Positions 12,633-23,360 of a stretch of 64,000 nucleotides of DNA are shown here, one piece after another. The stretch's first letter is position 1, and every line of letters begins with the position of its first letter. The position numbers and the translations under genes are program-made. The stretch spans positions 51,901,001-51,965,000 of the forward strand of contig CM074855.1 of the NCBI GenBank assembly GCA_037501455.1. Direction: 5' to 3'. The notes under the pieces were generated by a model, which was given only the letters and a program-made list of their open reading frames with translations, had not been told where the DNA came from and searched no databases. The stretch is from Lantana camara. Taxonomy: Eukaryota; Streptophyta; Magnoliopsida; Lamiales; Verbenaceae.

Positions 12633-12645
12633 ACCTCCCCTCCTT
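12633..12645 (-). other. E3 polypurine tract
   Basis: The minus strand reads AAGGAGGGGAGGT immediately before the 3' LTR, the expected plus-strand primer of reverse transcription. Confidence 0.75.
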
Positions 12646-13646
12646 AAAGAAATCTGGTCCCCAGATTTACCATCGGAAAATAACTCTGGAGACTCTTGTG
12701 GTCGGAAAAGATCTCAAAAGAAACTCCGTAAAGATAGTGTCTCCACTTTCCCAAAGCGAAGATCACTGCCGCTAGCTCGAGATCGTGAGTGGGATAATTC
12801 TGTTCATGATCCTTTAATTTCCTTGAGGCATAAGCTATCACTTTACCATTCTGCATCAAAACACATCCCAACCCTTCTTTCGAGGCGTCCGTATAAACCA
12901 TGTATCCTTCAGTGCCCTCGGGAAGTGCTAATACCAGTGCAGTGGTCAATTTTTCCTTCAAGAGTTGAAAACTGGCTTCGCATGCCTCATCCCACTCAAA
13001 TTTAGCTTCCTTCTTAGTTAGTCGAGTTAAATGACCGGCTATCTTTGAAAAATCCTTCACGAACCTTCGGTAATAACCTGCCAATCCCAAGAAACTTCTA
13101 ACCTCGGAAGCATTTTTCGGACTCTGCCACTGAATAACCGTCTCGATCTTTGAAGGATCAACTTCCAAACCCTTACTTGAAATAATATGGCCTAGGAAAG
13201 CAACCCGGTCGATCCAAAACTCACACTTACTAAACTTCGCATACAACCGGTGCTCTCTCAACGTCTCCAATACCAAGTTGAGATGCCTAACATGATCTTC
13301 TGGAGTCTTTGAATACACAAGAATGTCATCAATGAAGATTACGATGAATTTATCCAAATACGGCCGAAAAATCCGATGCATCATGTCCATGAATACTGCA
13401 GGAGCATTTGTCAAACCAAAAGGCATCACTACGAACTCGTAATGCCATTACCGGGTATTAAATCCTGTCTTTGGTATATCCTCTTCCCGGATTTTCAACT
13501 GGTAATATCCTTGCCTTAAATCCAATTTCGAATAAACCTGTGAACCTTGCAGCATGTCAAATAAGTCCTCAATGTGGGGCAACGGGTACTTATTCTTGAT
13601 AGTCATCCGATTAAGCTCCCGATAGTCTATACACATTCTCAACGTA
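12644..13646 (-). pseudogene. E3 pol fragment: RT and RNase H
   Basis: The minus strand encodes RT from the RMCIDYREL motif through FIDDILVY (catalytic Asp pair present) and the connection domain to RNase H ([17 protein letters not shown] and SDHKSLQ motifs). One in-frame TAA stands where relatives have Tyr in NTRYGHYEF. After HKSLQ the frame runs straight into the sequence before the polypurine tract, so integrase and chromodomain have been deleted. Upstream, at about 13641, RT joins LTR sequence at a 9-bp shared word, so the first part of RT, protease and gag are gone too. It cannot give an active enzyme set. Confidence 0.85.
12650..12668 (-). other. Hairpin before the polypurine tract (E3)
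   Basis: AAATCTGG-tcc-CCAGATTT is a perfect 8-bp stem at the same place as hairpins in E7, E8 and E10. Confidence 0.65.
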
Positions 13647-13698
13647 CCAACAAAGGTAAGACTCGACTCGAAACCCAACAAGACGATGCACGGCTTTA
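13641..13698 (-). repeat. E3 5' LTR remnant left of P3
   Basis: These bases repeat 10826-10876 of the 3' LTR and continue at 16294 after the solo LTR P3. The left edge is a deletion junction with RT sequence. Confidence 0.75.
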
Positions 13699-16293
13699 TG
13701 TAACGCCCCGATTTTTATTAATCAATTTCTTACGTTTCGTTATAATTTTATAAAATTCATGATACATTATTTATGTGAATTATGTGAATTCATATCATTG
13801 GAAAAATTATTTCAAGTCAGGGAAAAATATTACTCACGTAAAATCATTACTGGGAAGGATTTAATTATCGAATTATCCCTATATGTTCATTCTTTTAAGT
13901 TTAGGGACCAAATTGCATAGTTTTTCAAGGATTTGATTGATCATATTTCAAAACTATATAGCCTCAATTGCATAACTTAGTTCCTTGGAAGATTAATTGG
14001 CAAATTGATCATTTCACACAAATAAAAAATGGTGAATCACGTTATATGCTTCCATGAGTTTCCTTGCTCATTTTTATCCCAAAATCATCGATCAAAATTG
14101 CTTCCTTGGCTCACCGAACCATTCCATAAGCAAGAAGGAAGAGATTTCATCATATTCATCCAAGATTTTCAAGAAAATTCCCAAGCTTTGGGCCATAGTC
14201 ATCATCATCATCCATCTTCTTCATTTCTTTTATTTCAAGGTGGGATTATGGTTGAATTCATGATTCTTAATCAAATATGTGGTAGCTAGGGTTTGAGAAT
14301 TATAGCATCCATGGATTAGTTGTTGTTGAGACATGATTACATGATTTTATCATGTTTTATTTCGTGAATTCTTGCAAAATATGGAAAAATATATTGAATT
14401 CATTTATGAACTTGAAAGTGGCAAACTTGGATGATCAAGCTTGGTTTGATGAGTTCCTTTGTGTTTTATAATACCATGAGTGTATATGTATCTTATTTCC
14501 AGAAATAATAGCATTTGTTGATCAAACTTGGAAGTTTGGGGATTGGTTTGCTCTTTCCAGTAGCTTTCCCCTGTTTTTGCTCTGTTTCTGTAAGTTGCAG
14601 AAACTGGGAATGACCGTTCCCAGCCTCAAGGCATTTCGGGAACAGGCGTTCCCACTCTTTTAAACTAAAAATAGGCGGCCAAGCATGGGAACGGCCGTTC
14701 CAATTTTGGTTTTGGTGCCGAAAGGGCCGTTCCCAGCTAAAGGCGCGCTTTTAAAATAAAAACCGTTGGCGCGTTTTGGGGATTTACGGGAACGACCGTT
14801 CCCATTTACAAAGGGAATCCGGAACGGCCATTCCCACCTGACTTGCAGAACAAAAGTTTCTGGATAAAATTACGAAATTAACCCCTCGATCCGACGACTC
14901 CTTTGACCCCGAATTGATATTATATGATCCAATACTGAAACAAGATGTTATCATGCCACATTGCATTTTCCTCATCATCTCGTTGCATTTCTGCCGTTCG
15001 TCATATTTGGTCCATTTTAGGTCATGTCTCATGTATACATGTCGTGTTTGCACAGGTCACGAGGGCGTGGGCGAGGAGCAGGCTCCTTAAAGCATATCCT
15101 CATTGTATTTTGTAAGAAAAGGTGAGGTTTAGTTACTAATTATATAGAACCCTACAACCTTTATGTGAACTTTCAAGCCAAAAGGTATTTATATATTTTC
15201 CTAAAATCCTTTTCAAACGTCTAAGGTATTTTCAAACAAATCGGGCTCATGCAAAGCAATGCATGTGGTCTTATTAATAACAAAATCATGCAAAGCAATG
15301 CATGTATTGTAACTATATCGTGATTGTTTATTGGCGAGTAGCATGATAACACATTGGGCCCGAGGGCATGTCTACTAGCCAACCGGGAAAGCATAGGGCT
15401 GACGGGTAACTCTGCACACCCCTCAACACTGGGATGACCCCTGAATCCACTAGGAGGTTGGTGCAGGAAGGAATCCCGCACGTGGGAGTCATGCTCCCAA
15501 CGTGCGTAGCATGGATGGTTAGGGCTTTGCAAACCCACCATCAACCGGAGTTAGGGAGTTCATGAATGGATACGTGTGCACTGTAATTGAATTGCATGAT
15601 CCCACGATAACTGAACTAGCATGTAACAATTCACCATTGGTGCGAGGTTGGAGAATAGCCCTCACTCGCCGGGGCCACAAGTTCACGAAATAATTAAGTT
15701 AATATGTTGAAATGATTAGTTGTAATATCGGGCAAAGAACAAGTTTCTTGAATTATATATATTGTTTCATTTCCAAGTCTTTACCCGAGACTATAACTTG
15801 CATGTGACGTGTGTTATATATATATCTATTGCCCTTCACTCAGTCTTCGGTAGACTGATACTTCACTTTTCAGGTACTTGAGAGCGTGGTCGTGCTAGGC
15901 GGGAGTCCGGTCAAGTTTTACACTTTCACGGGTCTAGTATTGCATCTCTTATGTATAGACTTTTGATAAATATCCTGTTATGATCTTGAATATTACATTT
16001 TGAATACTCGAGCATGTATATAATATAAGAAGATGATAATGTATTGATAGTTAATATTGGTATCTATTACGTACATATTTAGTAAATATGGTACCTATAT
16101 ATATATGAATGGTTATTGCTTCCGCTTCTAATTCCATGTTTTGGTGGTCTTGCTGGGGAGTGTCCTGCCTAGCTCGTTATTTTAATTGTCACCCGTTCGC
16201 TATAGCTTTGGTTTATGTATGAACTTTCCATTTCGTATGTGGATCGAAGCTATAGTTCAGGGGATGTAGTGGCTTGGGGGTTAGGGTGCTACA
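13699..16293 (+). repeat. P3: solo gypsy LTR (2595 bp)
   Basis: It starts TGTAACGCCCCG and ends GGGTGCTACA. It interrupts the E3 5' LTR: the uninterrupted copy reads CTTTG at this site (10872-10876), while the flanks here are CTTTA (13694-13698) and CATTG (16294-16298), each one change away from CTTTG. This is an old but recognisable 5-bp TSD. P3 belongs to the same subfamily as the LTR of E10: shared GGGAACGGCCGTTCCC words, a CAT/ATG triplet run (14200 here, 58680 there) and termini. Confidence 0.85.
14606..14834 (+). repeat. Palindrome cassette in P3 (GGGAACGGCCGTTCCC word)
   Basis: Six imperfect copies have their 4-bp cores at 14612, 14644, 14693, 14725, 14794 and 14826. Spacings are 32, 49, 32, 69 and 32 bp, i.e. 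three pairs with a fixed 32-bp pitch. The order mirrors the minus-strand array in E10. Confidence 0.8.
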
Positions 16294-18046
16294 CATTGAC
16301 ATGAATGCAAATATGCTAATGATGTACAAGAAATGTTCGACGATGGTATAGATTGGCAATTAAGATCACATTGCATCATATAAGTCATATATCAAGTTCT
16401 CAAGTCATGTGTAATAAGCGACCTATGAATCACACTTAACACAATTTAATTAAATGCATAACTTAGTCAATTAAGATAACTTAAACATGATTGAGGTATA
16501 AAGATCATAATATAAGGTATGCATGAGATGTCACAACATATAACGAGGTCACAATACATTAGAGACATAATATAAATAAGTAAGGAACAAACGAGAAGCA
16601 AAACAAGTGAAACGAATCAAGAAAACAAGGCTGGGGAAAATCCACCCCCATGGATTTTCCTTCACAAAAAAATCCACCCTCGCGGATTTGGTCCAGAGCT
16701 ATTGCCTTAAATCCACCCCCATGGATTTTTACACAGCAAAAATCCACCCTAGCGGATTCTGCCCAGAACTTAAAAAAAACGTGACAGCAACTTCAAACTC
16801 GACGTGAATGAGTTCAAAACACCCCAAAACATGAAATTAAGCTTCCAAAACCACAAATAAGCATCATAAAACATCAAGTTACAAAATAGAGCATTTAGGA
16901 ACATTTAAACATCAAGAAATCTAGCAATTCATTGAAGAACTTCATCTTCTACAATTTTCAAGAAAGCTTCAAGCATAACAACGGTGAAATCAACAATCAT
17001 TGCAAGAAATTGTAGGAAATCTATCACATTCTCCATAAAAACACATAAGGAACAAGGATCCATCATCAAATCAAGCTAAAACAAGCTTGAACATGAACAT
17101 GCAAGAATTCTTCATAAAAGCTTCAAAGGTCAACAATGGAGGATTTCCCATAAGAGCATAAAAACATGAAATTCTTACACCAAATCATTCCTAGAAACAT
17201 AAGAAACATATTTCCATCAACAAATTCGGATTTAATCCATCTAACATGAACCCTAGATTCACATTCAAGCTCAAAACCATCAAGAACACAAACCCATGAA
17301 AAGAGCACACAAATCTTACCTTGGGAGCTGGAAATCGAAGAGGGAATCTTGTTCTCTAGTCTTGAATCTCCAGCTTTAATCTTCGATCTTGGTTCTTGAA
17401 AATGGTTTGAAGGTCTTGGGTGTTCTTCAGAGAATATGAATAGGATTAAGAGAAGGTCTTGAGAGAGAATGTCTTGAATCTTATGAAAATAACGTAACTT
17501 AAGTTTGGTGTTATAATCTGATTTGGGTCAGTTGAATAGGGTCATGGAGCGGGTCATACGGGTCGAATTTAAGTGAGATTGGGTCTCAAATTGGGTCAGG
17601 ATGGGAATTGGGTCGCAGGTCAACATCTAATCTTGAAAGGGTCGACTTTACGTAAAACGGCCATAACTTCTTCGTCCGAACTCCAAATCGAGCGATTAAA
17701 AAACCCACGAAATCGTAATCGAATTATCTACTCAATTTCATTAATTTCTATCCAGTTTCAGGCTTCGAAAATAAATTTACCTTTTAGTCCCTAAATTATG
17801 CTTCAATATCCAAATAAGCACATTATTTTGTTTAAGCATAAAGCATGCTAGCAAAACACCATAAGAGCAATATGAGCACATAATTAACACATCAATTAGT
17901 CACGTATTTCATAAAAATCATATATTCCACATAAGTTCAAGCATAACGGTCAATCAAGGCATATTATTCACATAATTCATGCAAAGAAAGGTAAATCGTG
18001 CACTCTCATACCAAACTTTACCTTGACCGAGAAGCGGGGCGTCACA
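16294..18046 (-). repeat. E3 5' LTR remnant right of P3
   Basis: Continues the LTR interrupted at 13698 and ends GGGGCGTCACA. It is nearly identical to 10876-12632. The following bases TGGGC (18047-18051) are C1 sequence and would be one TSD copy. Confidence 0.8.
16638..16759 (-). repeat. Palindrome cassette in E3 5' LTR
   Basis: Four copies of the AAATCCACC-GGATTT word are centred near 16647.5, 16679.5, 16718.5 and 16749.5. Spacings of 32, 39 and 31 bp are the same as in the partner LTR. Confidence 0.7.
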
Positions 18047-21000
18047 TGGGCTCTGAGAATATTCCCATGCGTTAGTTCTTGATTGAGAGATGGAGTTATA
18101 GGAGGACCGTATTTCACTAATTGTCATTGCCTGAAAGGTTCTTCGATTCATTTCCTTATTCGGCTAGGGGTCACACACGCATTGCTAGATTACGGTAGTG
18201 TGATATGTGAAGTGATTAATTAATTAGGGAATTAATTAACTATTGCCACTGCTAATCGAATAGTGAACCTAAAGGTTCACACACAAATGCCAGAACATGA
18301 GGGTTATGGTAGGATGTTAATATGACTAACGAATGATCAAATTGTTGATCGAAAATGGGCTGCAACACATGGGCATTGCCACGTGTCAAAGACACGTGAC
18401 TACCACGGGTCACGCGTGCCTGCATGGCTGCCACGTGTCACGTACACCTGGCTGATGCGTGGCTCTAACGTGTAATTATATTACATGTGAATACTTTTCT
18501 AGAACTAATTAATTAAATTGTAATTAATTAATTTTAGTCTTTTAATTAATTTTTGAATTAATTTTTAAGACTATTCTCAAATAAACATAACCCAATAAAT
18601 AAATAATTGGGAATTAATTTATTTATTGAATATTGGCTTTTAACTTTACGAAAGTTGAAAAGTCTAACTTCCTATTGTAGGAGAGAGAAGATTATTCTGG
18701 CAAGACTTGGAGAACAAGTTGGGAACTTATTTTGTCCAATTAAATTAAATAATTAATTAGTTAATTAGTGAACAAGAAAATAAAGTCCACTAGGTTTATG
18801 AAACCCTAAGGATTTTCGAGCCCCATAGTATATATACTTAGGGTGTTGCTTCTATTATTCTTTAGGCCAATACTCACGAAGTGTTAAGTTTTTGAGAAAA
18901 TTAAAAGAAAAGTTTTCAAAGCAAAAATTATCCTAGCCATTAACATAAGCTATAGAACTAGCATTCTCACTTGCATGATTGTGTTCTAGGACTGGTGTGG
19001 ATATGCTTTTGAGGCCTTCTACTTTGGAGTCTAAATCGAAGGACCATTCGAGGGACTTTTCGCTTGAAGGGTGTTTGTTAGGCGGTAACAACATCACAAG
19101 AAAGCTTCAATTAAAGTGAGTTTCTTGTAATTCCCAACGTTACAGTATGAAAATTGCAAGGCAATGATTAAACTTGTGGAAAAATTTTAAACTTCTGCTG
19201 CACACTCTTTCGTGTTTTCCAACAATTAAAGCCTAAAAGCAAGGAAAAACTGAAGCACAACAAGAATCAAAGGCAAGAGACTCAAACCTATACATACATT
19301 ACATACAAGCTTGAAGCATCATTAGTATCTCCATGAAAACTCAACCACCACTTAATTCATGAACATGGAAACATAAATGAAGGTCTTGTGGTCATATATC
19401 ATGCATTAAGCTAAAGAAAATCTCAAGGAAAGGCACATAATTCATGCAAGAACTCAAAACCCTTACTATTCACCACTATTCATGTTCTTAACCATAACCC
19501 TAGCAAATCATGCTCAAAATCTGAAATTCATAGATGAAAGAACCAGAAATGGATATACATCACAAACATATGCTTACCTTGAAGATTGGATGAAGGATGG
19601 AGAAGATTTGAGCTCAAAATCTTGAGATGGGGTATAGTGACGGGATTTCTCTCTTCCTCTTGCGTCAGCTGATATTTCCTCCCTTTCTTGATGTGCGGTT
19701 CGAAATAAGAGATAGGTAAATTATATAGGGCTGAGTTGGGGTCAAGTGGGCCCAAGAATCACCTCATTTGGTCAAGAAATGAGCAAGTTATGGTCAAAAC
19801 CGTAAAAGGTGGTCGTCACGGGCACGAGGCTCGGTTCGGGCCAAAATTCAAGAGTCTAAACAGGGTTAGAAAAATACAAGGCCTGTTCCATTGAACCCAA
19901 ATCATAGAAACGAGTCTAATGGAGGTGTCAGAATTCAAATCTGAATTCCCGAGCTCAAGTTACGATGCCCGGAACCCAAGGTGAGCTATATGCTCTTTAG
20001 CCCCCTTTAAGTTCCGTTTCACCAAAACAAACAAAAACCCAACAAAACAAGTTATAAAACATATATAAAGCATATAAGCAAATTTATAATTCACATATTT
20101 AATGCATGGCAAGTTGTCACCAAAAACGGAATTAAAAATGGAGAGAAACAAGCTTAAAACAAGTAAAAGGTATCAAACGTATAACAAACTTTTAAAACTC
20201 AAGCATAAAGCATATAACAAATATTCAAATATTCAAATAAATCATATAATTGTATGCTTAATTAATTTAAAATCACATTTAGCCCACTCGTGACGTTCGT
20301 ACCTGGAAGGCGAAAGAGTCGGGATGTTACACTATTTGTAAAGAAAAAAGATGGGACTTTACGGATGTGTATTGACTACAGAGAGCTTAACCGATTAATG
20401 GTTAAAAATAAATACCCACTACTTCACATTAAAGAATTTTTTGATCTCCTCTAAGGTTCGTGTGTCTACTCTAAGCTTGACTTGAGGCAAGGGTATTATT
20501 AGTTGCGTATCCGGGAAGAAGATATACCAAAGACGGGGTTCAACACTCGTTATGGGCACTTTAAGTTTGTGGTCATGACCTTTGGCCTTACGAATTCCCC
20601 GACTGCGTTCATGGATATCATGCATCGAATATTCCGGCCTTACCTCGATAAATTCGTGGTCATCTTTATTGATGATATTTTGGTGTATTGAAAGTCGGTC
20701 GAAGAGCATGCGCAACACTTGAGAAATTGTCTACGCTTCGAGAGCATCGATTGTTTGCTAAGTTTAGCAAGGGTGAATTTTGGATCGATCGAGTTTCTTT
20801 CTTGGCTCACTTCATCTGGGTGAAGGTGTGGAAGTGGATCCTGCGATGGTTGAGACAGTGATGCTATGGAAGCAAACGAAGAATGCCTCAGAGATAAGAA
20901 GTTTTCTCTGGTTAGCGGGATATTATCGGCAATTTTGTGAAAGATTTCTCTTAGATTGTCGATCCGTTGACTCGATTGACAAGAAAAGAGGCTAAATTTA

Positions 21001-21410
21001 AGTGGGATGAGGCGTGTGAGATGAGTTTCCAAACTCTTAAGAAACGTTTGACTACTGCACCGGTTCTAACTCTACCTGAAGGTTCTGAAGGCTACGTAGT
21101 ATACACCGATGCATCTAAGGAAGGCCTCGGTTGTATGTTGATGCACGATGGCAAAGTAGTAGCCTACGCCTGTAGAAAATTGAAAGATCACGAGAAGAAC
21201 TATCCCACTCATGAGTTGGAGTTTACAGCCATTGTCTTTGCTTTGTTGAAGTGGCGACATTACCTGTATGGAGCTACCTTTGAGGTGTTTACCGACCACC
21301 AGAGTCTCAATTATTTATTTACTTAGAAGGAGCTAAATGAGAGACAAAGGCGCAAGGTGGAGTTCCTTAAGGACTATGATTGTAAGATTCAATACCACCC
21401 GGGTAAGGCT

Positions 21411-23360
21411 TGTTAGGAATAGTGCCCTAGAAAGCCGATTGTATATCCGCTTTGTACTTTTCCTTATTGTAATCACAGACAATCTTTGAATGAAATAACG
21501 AATTGAGGCAACACTTCTTTATATGCTCTTGTTTGGTATGCGTTTACTTTAGCTGTGCATGTATGAGAACTCCCCTAATCCTGATGACTTTAGGACTCTA
21601 CCATTTAGGTGAAATGGTTCATGAAACGAGCCCTATATCACATAAGTCATGATTAGTAAAATACTCCAAGCTGATGAGTCCTACAGACAGTGGGAGTGTC
21701 AACCTGACTCCTCTAAGGCTTGCTTGTGGGATCACGCCCTTAAGAAGGACCACCTTGTTTCATGGAGGTGGAAAGTGTATAGTTGATACGTGCGTGATAC
21801 ATGAGGGTGCTTACTTTAATAAGTAAGTTCACTGAGGTGCCCCGTGTGAGAACATTCCTAAATGGGAAAGGAAGTTTCTATTTCAGGAAATGGAAACTTC
21901 CAGATTAGGAAATATCTCACGAGTCATTGATGTGATTAATTGATCCTTAGACTTGAGGTTCCTTGTCACTTTATGAGTTAACTCTATAGTCGTAGGTATA
22001 AGCTTTAAAGGGTGTCGCCTTAGACAACTGATTCAAGGCTTATGCTGGGCCTGCACAAGTGACTATGAAAGTGAATGAGAATCAAGAAAGGACCTACACT
22101 TGCATTTGCAAGGTGATCTCTTATTGTGTAAGTCATTCATATGCCATATGGAGTCCTTGGCCAAGGCAGTAGATCAAGACATCAAGAAAAGGGTTTCTTG
22201 GATTGAGATCAAATGGATATGAAATGCACTTAGCTTTAAGACCGGATTATTAGGGTTCTGATTATTCCCTTGCCCTAGATCTTGGTTGAGAGATAGTAAG
22301 TAGGAGGATTGTATCTCACATGAATCAATGACTTAAAGGTTCTGTCGAATCCGAACATTCCAATTCAGCTAGGGATTAAACACCTGTTGCTAGACTATGG
22401 TCGTTTAATCTGTGGACTGATTAATTAATTGGTGAATTAATTAATTAGGGTCACTGCTAATTGAATTGAGAACCTAGAGGGTCACACACAACAACTTGGT
22501 TACATGAGTTGAGGCTTGAAAATGATTAAACGAGTTAATCGGGCCAAGAGGGTTCCACACGTGTGAAGTCACACGTGTGGCTCACGTGAGTGACACGTGT
22601 CACTGTGACACGTGTCACACACGTGTGTATATATATATATTATATATATATTAAATAATTAATTAGTTAATTATTTAATAGACTTTGGTTTAATTTTGAA
22701 TTAAAAGGAAAGTCTCATTTTGGAGAAAATAATCTAGTTAATTAATTACGAATTAATTAATTAGATAAAAATAAGTTATTTATTTTATAATAAATAAAGT
22801 ATAAAATTATCCAAAAATAGTTTGGATATTTTTAGCTCTCTTAAAAGTTGACTTGAATTAGAATTCAAAGTCAAAGTTGGAAAATACTTGATGATCAAGT
22901 AATAGGAGAGAGAGGGACCAAATCCTTTGTCCATTAGGACTAGGTTCGGCCGCCCCTCCCCTTTCCTATATATAGGGGAGCTCATGCTCCCCTTTAGAGC
23001 TAATAGACAATTCTTGGTTCATGTGTTGAACACCTTCCTTTCTCCAAGATTAAATTAAACCCTAGGTTAAGCCTAAACACTAACTAGAGAACTAGCATCC
23101 TTACTAGTTAGATTGTGATCAAGTTAGTGGACTTTCTCTAGAGACTTCAAGTTAGAAGTTTGAAGATTCGAGCTTTACCAAGGAGAGGGGATCAAGCCGC
23201 GAGAAGAGCGTTCTTGGGTGGCTTGAAACGCTTCAAGAAAGAATAAAAGAAAAGTAAGTTTTCTATCTTTACGAATTTGGTTACACGATTGCGAGTTCAA
23301 TGTCCTTTTGTTGGAAAAATTTTTTAAATTCCGCTGCTTTCTGATTCGTGTTTTCCAACA
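21411..23360 (+). repeat. C2: complete copia-like solo LTR (1950 bp, TSD AGGCT)
   Basis: It starts TGTTAGGAATAGTGCCC and ends TTTTCCAACA, flanked by AGGCT at 21406-21410 and 23361-23365, within E4 pol. Removing it restores the [11 protein letters not shown] motif. There is no internal domain, so it is a solo LTR. It carries six CACGTG-core palindromes followed by a TATA-rich run (22556-22651), which suggests the promoter and supports plus orientation. The 3' end (AAATTCCGCTGC...CCAACA) resembles plant copia LTR ends; this lineage call is an inference. Confidence 0.85.
22556..22651 (+). promoter_or_regulatory. Candidate LTR promoter: G-box array plus TATA run in C2
   Basis: Six palindromes with an ACGT core (CACACGTGTG, CTCACGTGAG, TGACACGTGTCA) are centred near 22560, 22574, 22585, 22596, 22611 and 22622, mostly about 11 bp apart. 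They are followed at once by a TATATATA run. CACGTG is the plant G-box/ABRE core bound by bZIP and bHLH factors. A similar but more degraded stretch is in C1 (18380-18440). Promoter function is inferred. Confidence 0.55.

Larger units (their letters stand above)
9791..18046 (-). mobile_element. E3: deleted Ty3/gypsy element, split by P3
   Basis: In plus order it holds the 3' LTR (9791-12632, U5 end missing), a polypurine-tract complement, an RT-RNaseH fragment (12644-13646), a remnant of the 5' LTR (13641-13698), solo LTR P3, and the rest of the 5' LTR (16294-18046). The LTR remnants are nearly the same length over the shared part (about 1757 and 1753 bp) and very similar, so they are a pair. 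Gag, protease, integrase, chromodomain and primer site are gone. The right terminus GGGGCGTCACA is intact and followed by C1 sequence; the left junction was removed by a deletion. Confidence 0.8.
9602..19224 (+). repeat. C1: copia-like solo LTR, split by E3 (TSD ATTAA)
   Basis: The 5' part (9602 to about 9790) starts TGTTAGGAATAGTGCCC and the 3' part (18047-19224) ends TTTTCCAACA. Both align with the complete copy C2. The host M2 sequence is duplicated as ATTAA at 9597-9601 and 19225-19229, so both outer ends are original. E3 is inserted inside, and about 0.65 kb of C1 (relative to C2 about 21610-22245) was lost together with the adjoining end of E3. The termini differ from the gypsy LTRs; a Ty1/copia origin is an inference. 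A CACGTG-rich stretch occurs at 18380-18440. Confidence 0.8.
8178..20331 (-). repeat. M2: gypsy LTR, left end missing, split by C1
   Basis: M2 is an interrupted LTR: 8178-9601 and 19230-20331 belong to it, and C1 with its contents lies between. The right end reads GGGATGTTACA, the minus-orientation U3 terminus, and it abuts RT coding sequence of E4 (expected TSD CTATT, 20332-20336). The U5 end is absent; P2 and the TRIM lie where it should be, so it is unclear whether M2 is a solo LTR or the 5' LTR of a mostly lost element. Shared marks are the 'cctcacctta' and 'actcaaaataaaccatatagatgc' neighbourhood (8750-8890), a GAATTC-n6-GAATTC dyad (19931-19948) and a palindrome cluster (9366-9476). The stretch 8178-8300 is assigned only tentatively. 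Confidence 0.65.

Noticed and set aside
20419..21032. Minus-strand ORFs over the E4 RT region
   Set aside because: They are antisense shadows of the recognised plus-strand RT/RNase H sequence.
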